DNA of 64,000 bases, taken from the IMG/VR virus record IMGVR_UViG_3300025030_000004, positions 102,653 to 166,652 of that record; one strand, given 5' to 3'. Positions 26,502 to 34,763 of this stretch are shown one piece after another (position 1 is the stretch's first letter; each line of letters opens with the position of its first letter). The notes beneath the pieces were generated by a model that ran no database searches, was not told the origin of the DNA, and was given only the letters and a program-made list of their open reading frames with translations. This stretch comes from a virus. The translations under genes were made by a program, and so were the position numbers.

Positions 26502-26587
26502 TTTTTACACATCTCCGAACAAAATTTTTCTAATTTATTATACGATTTGAATTCTTTATCACACTTTTCACAATTTAAAACAAACAA
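26477..26587 (-). CDS. Upstream finger ORF joined by possible -1 frameshift
   Basis: 36 codons from a TTG at 26587 with GGAG 8 nt upstream. It encodes one more Cys finger (CEKCDKEFKS...FCSEMCKK). A -1 shift at TGT AAA AAA TGC (26500-26511) would fuse it in frame to the endonuclease gene, giving three tandem fingers. Programmed shift or mutation cannot be told apart here. Confidence 0.45.
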   Translation of the reverse strand: MFVLNCEKCDKEFKSYNKLEKFCSEMCKKCRKIIYL

Positions 26588-26621
26588 ATTTTTATCTCCT
26601 TATCTATATTTTATATTTATA

Positions 26622-27035
26622 TTATCTATTTTCTTTTCCAGCTATCCTGTCTAAACTCTTTTTAAGTTTTTCCTTTGTAGTAACCAAACCATTTTTAGGG
26701 TTAATAATCTGTTCATTCTTGCCATTGATTTTAAACTTTAATACTTTATGGACAATATGTATTTGATCTTCAGGGAATAACCACACTTCTTCAATATGAA
26801 GTAGTTTTGATATTAGTGTAACTCCTAATGCTTCTAGCTTTGGAATAATAGAGTTTGATGTTGATTTACCTTTTGGCATGTAGATTGCTATAATATTGTC
26901 GTTTTCTCTATATATTTCAGTATCGGCAATTCCTTTAAGAAATGTGTCGTTAGGATTTTTGGTTGGACGTTTTGTTTTTAAGTCGATAGGAACTGATATG
27001 TAATATTGGTTGATATACTTAATTATGTTTTTCAC
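26622..27035 (-). CDS. Hypothetical protein
   Basis: 137 aa with a basic C-terminus (LKKSLDRIAGKENR) and a short Gly/Lys/Ser turn (YMPKGKSTSN). No recognised domain. It has a GTG start next to a weak ribosome site, its own -35/-10 promoter (27146-27174) and a long leader with a strong hairpin, so it is a separate transcription unit. Confidence 0.55.
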   Translation of the reverse strand: MKNIIKYINQYYISVPIDLKTKRPTKNPNDTFLKGIADTEIYRENDNIIAIYMPKGKSTSNSIIPKLEALGVTLISKLLHIEEVWLFPEDQIHIVHKVLKFKINGKNEQIINPKNGLVTTKEKLKKSLDRIAGKENR

Positions 27036-27068
27036 CTCTTTTCTTTATTGGATTTAGAGTAGGGGATA

Positions 27069-27118
27069 ATGTGGGGCGGTTTGTGGAGATTATGATTTGT
27101 AAAGTGTAGCCCCCACAT
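27069..27118 (-). promoter_or_regulatory. Leader hairpin of 26622-27035
   Basis: ATGTGGGG (27069-27076) pairs with CCCCACAT (27111-27118), GGG/CCC can extend it. It lies in the 5' untranslated leader between promoter and gene, so it may control expression. Confidence 0.55.
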
Positions 27119-27145
27119 CCCGTATCTATTGTTTGGTATGTTATT

Positions 27146-27174
27146 AGTATAATTTATTGCGGATGAAATGTCAA
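27146..27174 (-). promoter_or_regulatory. SigA-type promoter
   Basis: Minus strand TTGACA (27174-27169), 17-bp spacer, TATACT (27151-27146). Drives the gene at 26622-27035. Confidence 0.7.
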
Positions 27175-27205
27175 TGTGAATTTATTATTTTTGGTTTGTT
27201 TATTT

Positions 27206-28822
27206 CTATTTCTTCATAATCCAAACAATCTTATTAGCTTTGGTAACTGTGTGTACATCCATTTTAGTTTTTAAAATCTTACCATTAGCCCACCATTCTT
27301 TACTTAACCAATCTAATTGTTTTTGTGTAGCATTTTCATATTTCCATTTTGCTTTTCTATCTAAAAATGTACTATGTTTTCTTGAAGCATATTTCTCAGC
27401 TTCTTCAATAAGATTAATTAAATTATCATCCTCAGATAAATAATTCTTAGTATTTATTTTGTTTGTGGTATTTACAAAATATAATTCAAATACATTCTCA
27501 GATAAATTCTTATAGATTGCATAATGTAAATCTGAATTTACAGATAGGGAATATATTTCATTATTACACTTAAACCAATCATAATATGATTCAGAGAAAT
27601 AGTCTCCCATATTAGTTTTAAATAATTTAAGTTCTTCCGCAATAAGTTTAAGTCTTTTAATTTCTTTTTGCTTTGCTAATTCTTCTCGTTTTAGTTTATC
27701 TTCTTTATTTTTTTCTTCTCGCTCAATTGCCTCGGTTAAAGTTTCATTGTCTTTTATGTCTACACCAAATATATCTGTCATTGTCATTAGGTCATGTTTT
27801 CTTACAATATCAACAACATCAATTACTAAGCAATTTTCTTTTCCTTCATATGTCCTTAATCCTCTGCCAATAATCTGAGTGTAAAGTATTTTAGATTTAG
27901 TTGGGCGACTCATTATGATGCAATCAGTTGGTTCGTAATCAAAGCCAGTGGTTAGCACACCTACGTTTACAATTACAGGAAGTTTACCAGACTTAAAATT
28001 ATTAATTACTAATTCCCTTTGCTTGTCTTCAATTGTAGAATCAACATAATCACAAACTATATCCTTATCTTTAAATTTCTGACATATATCTCTTGCATGA
28101 GCAATACCTGTTGCAAACACAATTGTAGATTTCCTATTATTAGCATATTTTAGATAAGCATCAACTATGATATCATTACGATTATCTGTGTTTACTGCGT
28201 CTTCTAATTGTCTCTGATTAAATTCACCCGCGATAGTTTTTACATTGGATAAATCAACATCTGAATGAACGTATATTGCTTTAGGTTCACACAGATAGTT
28301 ATTCTTAATCATTTCTAAAATTTGTTTCTCATATATTTTCCCATGAAAAACTTTTGTCATATCATCATTAAAAGGGGTTGCTGTTAACCCGATAACTTTA
28401 ATATTAGGATTGAGTTTATCTACTATCTTTTTAATTTGTCCAACCGCACTATGGCATTCATCAAAAAATACTAATTCAAAATCACCATGCTCTGACATTC
28501 TTTCTAATCTAGTTGATTTAGAATGTGTTAATGATTGACGAGTTGCTATTACAACTTTTGATGATACTTGATCTAATGAAGCTTGCACACAACCAACATC
28601 TAATTCAGAATTGGTATTAAGTAATTTTTCTTTTGTTTGGTCACGAAGTTCAGAAGATTGAACCACTATAAGCACACGACCAATAGTTTCATTTGCTATT
28701 GCAGACATAATAACTGTCTTACCTGTACCTGTGCCAAGTGATAGGATGCCATTATAATTTGGTTGTAAATCCTTAACTGCTTCTACTGATTCTATTTGAT
28801 ATGGACGTAGTTTGTATGACAT
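27206..28822 (-). CDS. DEAD/DEAH-box helicase (SF2)
   Basis: 538 aa from the ATG at 28822 (MSYKLRPYQIESV). SF2 motifs in order: Q-like RPYQ, Walker A GTGTGKT, GLTATPF (motif III), DECH-type FFDECHSAVG (motif II), then in the second RecA domain IVFATGIAHARD, TGFDYEPTD and QIIGRGLR (motif VI). C-terminal extension is rich in Lys/Glu. It belongs to the type I/III restriction-like helicase group used in phage replication or recombination. It lies downstream of the initiator-like gene. Confidence 0.9.
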   Translation of the reverse strand: MSYKLRPYQIESVEAVKDLQPNYNGILSLGTGTGKTVIMSAIANETIGRVLIVVQSSELRDQTKEKLLNTNSELDVGCVQASLDQVSSKVVIATRQSLTHSKSTRLERMSEHGDFELVFFDECHSAVGQIKKIVDKLNPNIKVIGLTATPFNDDMTKVFHGKIYEKQILEMIKNNYLCEPKAIYVHSDVDLSNVKTIAGEFNQRQLEDAVNTDNRNDIIVDAYLKYANNRKSTIVFATGIAHARDICQKFKDKDIVCDYVDSTIEDKQRELVINNFKSGKLPVIVNVGVLTTGFDYEPTDCIIMSRPTKSKILYTQIIGRGLRTYEGKENCLVIDVVDIVRKHDLMTMTDIFGVDIKDNETLTEAIEREEKNKEDKLKREELAKQKEIKRLKLIAEELKLFKTNMGDYFSESYYDWFKCNNEIYSLSVNSDLHYAIYKNLSENVFELYFVNTTNKINTKNYLSEDDNLINLIEEAEKYASRKHSTFLDRKAKWKYENATQKQLDWLSKEWWANGKILKTKMDVHTVTKANKIVWIMKK

Positions 28823-28892
28823 TAATTTAAACACCTCTTATTTATATTTATTTTTCCTATTTTACCAAATAACGACCTGAAGATTTTTATAC

Positions 28893-29079
28893 CCCTAAAT
28901 CCAAAAATCGCATTTTCTTCGGTATAACAACTACCCCCATATACCAATGGTTTCAGCGATTTTTACCTCTAAAAACTCAATATATAGATTTTCCCTTACA
29001 CCGAAGAAATGAGCAAATTTGGATTTAGGGTAGGGTTGTAACACCGAAAAAATGAACAAAAAGTGCGTTTTCTTCGGTG
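28893..29079. promoter_or_regulatory. Nested inverted-repeat region between helicase and initiator genes
   Basis: Outer arms CCCTAAATCCAAA (28893-28905) and TTTGGATTTAGGG (29018-29030) pair perfectly. Inner arms CATTTTCTTCGGT (28911-28923) and ACCGAAGAAATG (29000-29011) pair with one bulge. A second dyad CACCGAA...(29042) with ...TTCGGTG (to 29079) follows. Four copies of the TTCTTCGGT/ACCGAA(G)AA motif in both orientations look like a protein-binding or replication control region. Confidence 0.6.
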
Positions 29080-29093
29080 ACAAATACTATATA

Positions 29094-29154
29094 CAATTCT
29101 ACATTACTATTATAGATTCAATTCTACATTAACCATTAGAGATACATTTCTACA
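29094..29154 (-). repeat. Three direct repeats of CAATTCTACATT type
   Basis: Copies begin at 29094, 29119 and 29145 (third: CATTTCTACA), spacing about 25 bp. They lie just downstream of the initiator-like gene and may be its binding sites or operators for the helicase gene. Confidence 0.55.
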
Positions 29155-29205
29155 GTTTTAAGTCGTTCAAACCGCTACGCAGTTTCGAACGCCTTAGAGG
29201 ATTTT

Positions 29206-30243
29206 TTAGATTATGATTTTGTAATTGTCCCTTATGTATTTGTACAATTCATAGTCTTCTTCATTTACACATTTGTTATATTGTTCAAGTATATTTCCAT
29301 AATAATATTTAAGATAATATATTTTCTTGTTTCTGATTAATTCTTGTTCATTTGATTGAGCTATTTCTTCAAATCCTTTTTTCTTAATATAATCAAATTC
29401 CTTTTGCATTGTTTTATCTAATTGTGTGTTAAGATAGTAATATACATATTCAGGTCTTTCAAATAGTTTAATTTCATATCTATTGTTACCACCTCTTATT
29501 TTTTGAATTTGCTCTTCTTCATCCCAAAAACTATATGCATCAGATTTGTATTTATTTAATAAATTATATTTGCTTTGTTCAAGTTTCTTTAGAAATTTAC
29601 TTATTGTATCATCTATTACTCCTATTATTTCTCCAATTTGTGTTCTTGATGGAAATGCATAATGAGTTCTGTGATATATTGGCATTAATTCTCCTGTTGA
29701 ATAGTTTATCTTTTCCCAAGCAAGATAATAATTATATTTAGTTAGTAGCACTGTATATATTGACCATTCTGTTGGAGATAATGTAGTTATTACTTTATAC
29801 ACAAACTCTGATGGAATAGGGGTGTAGCCATTTTGAGTAATATGATTACAAAGTTTATTATTATACCCTATGTAAACTTTTATCAATTCATTGTTTGTTA
29901 GAGTTATAATATCTTTGTCAATGATAATTACTTCATGTAGGATTAATTTTCCTAGTGCATCTTTGATTCTCATTGGTTTAAGATTTGTTTCTTCTGATAT
30001 TGAATTTACAGTTAAAGATACATACTCATTTTTAATTGCTCTAGACATTAGATACCATAATATATACCAACCATCTATAGTATATTTATCTTTGATATGG
30101 GAGTTATTTATGGATTCATATTGTAGTTTAATAAATTTAGTATAGTCTGTACCTCTTATGTCAAATGTTTTGTCGAAATATATGTATCTTGAATCAGTTG
30201 AGTTATAATAATGAGATAGGTCTTTCAAGGATTCTATTTGCAT
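29206..30243 (-). CDS. Winged-helix replication-initiator-like protein
   Basis: 345 aa. Two predicted wHTH-like parts: one near residues 60-120 (DGWYILWYLMSRAIK..., SISEETNLKPMRIKDALGKLI) and one at ~200-230 (AFPSRTQIGEIIGVIDDTISKFLKKLE). This layout resembles plasmid/phage initiators and DnaD-type proteins. It is the first gene of the leftward block, beside the iterons at 31.78 kb and the direct repeats downstream. It has a strong site (AGGAGGACATAAATG). Function inferred. Confidence 0.6.
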   Translation of the reverse strand: MQIESLKDLSHYYNSTDSRYIYFDKTFDIRGTDYTKFIKLQYESINNSHIKDKYTIDGWYILWYLMSRAIKNEYVSLTVNSISEETNLKPMRIKDALGKLILHEVIIIDKDIITLTNNELIKVYIGYNNKLCNHITQNGYTPIPSEFVYKVITTLSPTEWSIYTVLLTKYNYYLAWEKINYSTGELMPIYHRTHYAFPSRTQIGEIIGVIDDTISKFLKKLEQSKYNLLNKYKSDAYSFWDEEEQIQKIRGGNNRYEIKLFERPEYVYYYLNTQLDKTMQKEFDYIKKKGFEEIAQSNEQELIRNKKIYYLKYYYGNILEQYNKCVNEEDYELYKYIRDNYKIII

Positions 30244-30289
30244 TTATGTCCTCCTATTTATAATTTATTATATTAAGTTAGTGAGTTAA

Positions 30290-30523
30290 TTATGTATTTG
30301 AATTTAAGTTGGAGTTAAATCTTTTATCTTGGATAACTTTCCATTGGGCTAGTAGAGAGTTTAATTTTTCTGTTCTTAGGAATATCCAGCAATCTTTATT
30401 GTCTGAGGCATCAGTGTATTTGTGTTCTGATAGTAAACCGTTTTGTTTTAGGAAACGCACAAGGTTAATACTTTTGCAAGGAAATATATTTGTTCTTATT
30501 GGTGTGGTATTTTGGTTATACAT
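30290..30523 (-). CDS. DUF5659-like small phage protein
   Basis: 77 aa with the pattern IFPCKSINLVRFLKQNGL...DASDNKDCWIFLRTEKLNSLLAQWK. This resembles a common small family in Firmicutes phages (DUF5659) that lies near replication genes. First gene left of the divergent region; AAGGGG ribosome site. Confidence 0.6.
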   Translation of the reverse strand: MYNQNTTPIRTNIFPCKSINLVRFLKQNGLLSEHKYTDASDNKDCWIFLRTEKLNSLLAQWKVIQDKRFNSNLNSNT

Positions 30524-31327
30524 ATTAAATCCCCTTTTGGTTTGTAGTATATTATTAATTTATTATATTTAACTTTATACAGATGAATTTAAGTTTAACT
30601 TGTATTGAATTTATTTTTCATATTGAAGTCCTCCTATTTAAATATGGTTATATTACCTTAGACTTTAAGTATACTACAAATAGAAAATCATGTCAACAAA
30701 ATATTAAAATAATTATTTATAGTTTGCTTGGAAAAGTATTTAAAATTTATTCATTCATTTTTAGGTATCGGGTATGGGTATTATTTGAGTCGGTGTGGAG
30801 TTGTTAAGTATGCCCCAGTGGGTGGGAATGGTTAGGGTGGATATTATGTAAGTGTTGTGTAGTAAGGGTTTGATTGATATTGAAATTATTTAATATGATA
30901 TGGTTATTGGTGATATATTTAGTTTGGAATGGTTTGATTATTTTGTTCGTGATTTTTGATAATTATATGTTGTTTGGATTTATTTTATGAGTAGAAATAG
31001 TTATTTTGTTTGATTTTTGTTAGGGATGATACATGCGTGAAACTGTTGATATGAAAGAGTTTAAGAGGATTTTTAGTGGATATGATTTATGGTTTGTTTT
31101 TAATGGAATGTGGTTAAATGTGATGGATCTATATTTATTTTATGGATTTTAATATTTTTATTGTGGTTGTCAGTTGGTTGGAAAGTGTTGTGGGGATTGA
31201 GTTTTGTCGATGAAGGAGCGAAAGGGGATTTTGATATTTGTTTGATAGAGTGAGAAAATATTCATAATTTATTATTGACAAATTATCGGAATCGTGATTT
31301 GAGTTGAGTCTGTGAGTTGATGTACTA

Positions 31328-31354
31328 TGTCGAACACTGTCGAATAATGTCGAA
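31328..31354 (+). promoter_or_regulatory. Three tandem Spo0A-box matches
   Basis: TGTCGAA at 31328, 31338 and 31348, exactly 10 bp apart, so on the same helix face. TGTCGAA is the 0A box core bound by the sporulation regulator Spo0A. Confidence 0.5.
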
Positions 31355-31693
31355 TAATATTTGTAAACTATGCCCCGTCTATGTAGTTGACAATAGATGA
31401 TAAATGATATGCATTATCAGTTAGAAAAGAATGGCAGGTATATGATAGAAGCAGAATAGACAGAAAAACCTTGAAACCGTTGATATAAGCGGATTGTAGC
31501 GTTTGGCATAATCTTAATTGAATCTAACAAAATGTGCATTGTGTAAGATTAGAGAAGGATTGCCGGGAATAAGGGGTAGGGAAAGGTACTCAGGAAGGAG
31601 TTTGGAGGCACAGAGGGCTATTTGTGAGTGAGTATGCTGAGCTTGGTGTAAGTGGTCTGTATCGGATCACAGAGGCAGGAGATATCATAATAG

Positions 31694-31729
31694 TCGAACG
31701 ATTATCCAAAATATGCTTAAATCGTTCGG
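31694..31729. promoter_or_regulatory. 9-bp inverted repeat near iterons
   Basis: CGAACGATT (from 31695) pairs with AATCGTTCG (ending about 31729); loop of about 18 nt with TTATCCAAA at its start. Confidence 0.5.
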
Positions 31730-31780
31730 AGATTTCGAGAGGTATAACATGCGAAATCCGGCTGAACACATATAGTAATG

Positions 31781-31890
31781 ATAACCATATAATATAATCA
31801 CAATAACCATATAATATAGTTATCATAACCACATTATAAAATTATCATAACCATCTAACATGATCACAATGATCACATTAGATGCTACAT
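31781..31890 (+). repeat. Five 22-bp iterons
   Basis: The unit begins ATAACCAT/ATAACCAC at 31781, 31803, 31825 and 31847 with exactly 22-bp spacing, and a diverged fifth unit ATGATCACATT at 31869. Between units lie AATATAATCAC, AATATAGTTATC and similar AT-rich blocks. Tandem iterons with two-turn spacing are typical binding sites of replication initiators or partition proteins. Confidence 0.75.
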
Positions 31891-32270
31891 TGCATACTAC
31901 TGACAACATAATGAAATGATACAAGTTGTCACTACTAAAACCTTATCACACCATAAATAAATCCCACTATCCACCACTTACGTACATTTTCCCTATTCGA
32001 ATTTTTAGAATGGACAAACAATTAGCTATAAAGCTCAAAATAATTATTTAAGTACAAATATAGCACTCAATACCTTAAACGCCTTAAAACCCCCTTTATG
32101 TCCCTCTCACAGCATATTAATTATTTATCACTCATACACTAAAAACTCAGCATACTAACACTTGGCACAAGAATTGCACTACATACTTAATCAATCTTAA
32201 AATAAATATCCAAAAAATATTTTTAAAACCATAAATAAAAAAAGGATATTTTGAATTTATAGCGAATATA

Positions 32271-32284
32271 CTACTTATAAGTAG
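32271..32284. promoter_or_regulatory. 14-bp perfect palindrome
   Basis: CTACTTATAAGTAG just upstream of the first rightward gene; likely an operator. Confidence 0.5.
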
Positions 32285-32307
32285 CACACTTAAAGGAGCA
32301 AAAACTA

Positions 32308-32724
32308 ATGAAAATACTTGCATACCATGGAACACCTTTCACCTTTAAATCTTTTGATCCAGATTATCAAGGATACGCTACACGTGGCGAAGGAACAGAC
32401 CAAGGATTCTTTTTTGCGGAAGAAAAAGACCATGCAGAATACTGGTGCGAACGTAATAGTATGGAAATGAAAGATCAGGGAGAAAAAATATCGCCTAGAA
32501 TAATGCGTTGCGAATTATCTATATCTAATCTTTTTGAAGCTGATATGCAGGATTATAGATATATTAAAGATATTATATCGGAAGGAATCTCAAAAGAAGC
32601 AGATTGCATACAGATTAATAATGCTATAGATGATGAATCAGGAGAAAGGCGAACCATGTACATTATCTTTGATCCTAAAAATATTAAGATAATCAAAAAA
32701 GAAAGATATTTAATAAATTTCTAA
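32308..32724 (+). CDS. ADP-ribosyltransferase-like protein
   Basis: 138 aa. It shows the pattern of small phage/polyvalent-protein ADP-ribosyltransferases: YHGTPFTFKSFDP (His motif), GFFFAEEKDHAEYWC (second motif with Tyr), and the C-terminal RTMYIIFDPKNIKII. It would use NAD+ to modify a host or phage protein, as T4 Alt and ModA do for RNA polymerase. It is the first rightward gene next to the control region, fitting an early host-takeover role. AAAGGAG ribosome site; ATG at 32308. A strong terminator follows. Confidence 0.6.
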   Translation: MKILAYHGTPFTFKSFDPDYQGYATRGEGTDQGFFFAEEKDHAEYWCERNSMEMKDQGEKISPRIMRCELSISNLFEADMQDYRYIKDIISEGISKEADCIQINNAIDDESGERRTMYIIFDPKNIKIIKKERYLINF

Positions 32725-32748
32725 GAGACTTTAACGAGTCTCTTTTTT
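32724..32748 (+). terminator. Intrinsic terminator
   Basis: AGAGACT pairs with AGTCTCT, then six T. Ends the ADP-ribosyltransferase-like unit. Confidence 0.85.
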
Positions 32749-32959
32749 GTCCCTCTCAGACCCTCCAGAATGCTCTGTATTGAGTTAGATATAATTATCC
32801 TATATAATCCCTTTAACCTTATATATCCCTCTATCAATTGCCCATTTCATAGGATAAATTTGATATGTAATAGACTAAAAATAATTCTTATTAACATGGT
32901 TTTTTGTATTGTTTCTATGGTATAATAAATCATCAAATATTTTAAAAGGAGTGTTTTTA

Positions 32960-33550
32960 ATGAAAGCAACGAGTATTAAAGAGGCATGGAGTATTGCAGA
33001 TAGCATCATTAGTGGAGATTACATTCAAGATGGCAACAGAAGCCAACGTGCAGGATATGACATTTATGTATCAACAAACGGAAGTCAAGAATATATCTGT
33101 GATTTAGGAAATAGACTCGAAGTCAACAAAGCAGACGGAACAAGCGTTAATATCTGGATTGAAGCAGAAGAAACAAACACAGACATTCTCACTATCCCAG
33201 TAAAGCAAATCTCAGAAAATACCTTTTATATTCCTCTAAGCAATGGCAAACAAATTGACATTATCAAAGATCCTAAACACAACGGAGCAAATTGGGCATG
33301 GAAAATTGATACTCAAATTTTTAGTAAAGACGAATATGCTAAAGGTTATCTTAAAACATTGATAGCAGAAAAATTAACAGGTTTACGAATTATTCGCCAT
33401 AAAGAAAAGCAAGTACCAGACATATGTGGAGTTAATGGAGCATGTTGCAGACATCCTAAAGAGTGTAGTACAATGTTATGTTCTGATTGTCCTATAGCTG
33501 AAAGATTCTTCGCCGAACGCGACAATGTAAATCTTGTCTATATGTTATAA
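32960..33550 (+). CDS. Hypothetical protein with C-terminal Cys cluster
   Basis: 196 aa from the ATG at 32960 (MKATSIKEAWSIAD), AAAAGGAG upstream and an extended -10 (TGGTATAAT) at about 32920. The N-terminal ~60 residues resemble small phage modules (SIADSIISGDYIQD...RAGYDIYVS). A Cys cluster near residues 155-180 (CGVNGACCRHPKEC...CSDCP) is likely metal binding. Function unknown. Confidence 0.65.
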   Translation: MKATSIKEAWSIADSIISGDYIQDGNRSQRAGYDIYVSTNGSQEYICDLGNRLEVNKADGTSVNIWIEAEETNTDILTIPVKQISENTFYIPLSNGKQIDIIKDPKHNGANWAWKIDTQIFSKDEYAKGYLKTLIAEKLTGLRIIRHKEKQVPDICGVNGACCRHPKECSTMLCSDCPIAERFFAERDNVNLVYML

Positions 33551-33561
33551 TATTAATGATT

Positions 33562-33592
33562 AAAGATACTAACTAAAAGCATCTTTTTCTTT
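33562..33592 (+). terminator. Weak intrinsic terminator
   Basis: AAAGAT(A)CT pairs imperfectly with AG(C)ATCTTT, then T/C run. Confidence 0.55.
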
Positions 33593-33643
33593 TTGTTCCA
33601 AACATTTAAAACCTATAATCTATAGGAATACGGAAGTAATTAA

Positions 33644-33673
33644 TTGACTTTATAATATTTCCTATGCTATAAT
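33644..33673 (+). promoter_or_regulatory. Promoter
   Basis: TTGACT, 18-bp spacer, TATAAT with TG extension (TGCTATAAT); drives 33708-34073. Confidence 0.75.
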
Positions 33674-33707
33674 TCATTAATGGATTATTTAAAGGAGGTT
33701 AATACAT

Positions 33708-34073
33708 ATGAAAACTATTAATACCTTTTCCGAACTAAAGAGCAAAGGAACCAAGACAGGGGAAACTGTTATATACAATAATGAGGAATATATCTTTAAT
33801 GGGTTTTCCGCTTATGGCTGTGATCATACTCTAAGTAATGCACTAAGAAAAATTCCTAAAACTGAGGGAAAAGATTATCTTCTTGATACTAAATATGTTA
33901 ATGATTCTATCGAAGGATATCTTATAATAGACAAGAAAAATAAAAATGGAAATTATCATGTTACGCCATATAATAAAAAAGGGAAAAAGGGTTCTGGATT
34001 CTCTATACTTGCACAAGAAATAGGACATAATGAAATATATGTCGGTGGCAAAACATATAAAAAAGTAAACTAA
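33708..34073 (+). CDS. Hypothetical protein
   Basis: 121 aa, basic, beta-rich, Gly/Lys/Tyr-rich (GNYHVTPYNKKGKKGSG). No family recognised. Own promoter and terminator; AAAGGAGG ribosome site. Confidence 0.6.
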   Translation: MKTINTFSELKSKGTKTGETVIYNNEEYIFNGFSAYGCDHTLSNALRKIPKTEGKDYLLDTKYVNDSIEGYLIIDKKNKNGNYHVTPYNKKGKKGSGFSILAQEIGHNEIYVGGKTYKKVN

Positions 34074-34094
34074 GACTAGAAATAGTCTTTTTTC
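34072..34094 (+). terminator. Intrinsic terminator
   Basis: AAGACTA pairs with TAGTCTT, then T-run. A second weaker hairpin with T-run follows at 34165-34187. Confidence 0.8.
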
Positions 34095-34218
34095 TTTTCT
34101 CCAAACAAGATAAAAACACGCTTTTATTTGTTGGGGTAATAAATAATATAAGGTCAATATATCTAAGGCCAGTAATGGTCTTTTTCTTTTAGGCAATAAA
34201 TAAAGACAAAAATAATAA

Positions 34219-34246
34219 TTGACATTGTATCAAAAACCTATATAAT
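34219..34246 (+). promoter_or_regulatory. Promoter
   Basis: TTGACA, 16-bp spacer, TATAAT; upstream of 34279-34497. Confidence 0.75.
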
Positions 34247-34278
34247 GTAATTATAAATATTTTTAAGGAGGGAACGCA

Positions 34279-34497
34279 ATGAAAAGTATCTTAGTTTTTG
34301 ATCGGGATACAAACTATGAAGTTGTAATATTGGCAAAGACATTAATCGAAGCCACGAGAAAATATATGGAGGAAAATAAAATCGATGGAAATGTCAAACG
34401 TACTAGTGACAATGGATGGAGATTTAATGCCATCGAAATACAAAAAGGCATATCACTAATAAAAGTAGGGGTAAACAGTTATTATCTATGGATATAA
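34279..34497 (+). CDS. Small hypothetical protein
   Basis: 72 aa (MKSILVFDRDTNYEV...), beta-alpha-beta-like. No family recognised. AAGGAGGG ribosome site; promoter and terminator on each side make it a single-gene unit. Confidence 0.6.
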   Translation: MKSILVFDRDTNYEVVILAKTLIEATRKYMEENKIDGNVKRTSDNGWRFNAIEIQKGISLIKVGVNSYYLWI

Positions 34498-34500
34498 AAT

Positions 34501-34521
34501 AGAGCTGAAAAGCTCTTTTTT
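34501..34521 (+). terminator. Intrinsic terminator
   Basis: AGAGCT, loop GAAA, AGCTCT, then T-run. Confidence 0.85.
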
Positions 34522-34699
34522 ATTTTGTCCTTAAAAATCCTGTAGGGTTAACACTCCAATCAAATTACCCTTTCAAGCTATATAAATACCCTCAGAGACG
34601 GTCAAAAATGCCACTTTAAAGGCTTTATTTTGTTTATGTGTGTATCTCTGTTATGGCAAAATAAAGTATAAAATACCTCGTATAAGCTCAAAATAATTA

Positions 34700-34728
34700 T
34701 TGTACTATATTTTGTTTTGTGCTAAAAT
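34700..34728 (+). promoter_or_regulatory. Promoter
   Basis: TTGTAC, 17-bp spacer, TAAAAT (with TGC before it); upstream of 34764-34970. Confidence 0.65.
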
Positions 34729-34763
34729 AAATGAAACGATACATATATAAAGGAGTGTTTTAA

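Larger units (their letters stand above)
30524..32307. other. Divergent 1.8-kb intergenic control/origin candidate
   Basis: No supported gene. Leftward and rightward gene blocks start on either side. It contains three TGTCGAA boxes (31328-31354), a 9-bp dyad (31694-31730), five 22-bp iterons (31781-31890), a palindrome CTACTTATAAGTAG (32271-32284) and a near-consensus DnaA-like TTATCCAAA inside the dyad. The + strand is G/T-rich from about 30.7 to 31.3 kb and A/C-rich after 31.8 kb. Confidence 0.6.

Noticed and set aside
30583-30807. 74-codon + strand ORF in the divergent gap
   Set aside because: No ribosome site, leucine/phenylalanine-rich random look and an AT-rich regulatory location.
31590-31832. 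80-codon minus-strand ORF across the iterons
   Set aside because: No ribosome site, low-complexity product and it covers tandem repeats; the repeats explain the open frame.
31781-31890. CRISPR array
   Set aside because: Units are contiguous 22-bp repeats with no spacers and no cas gene; iterons fit better.
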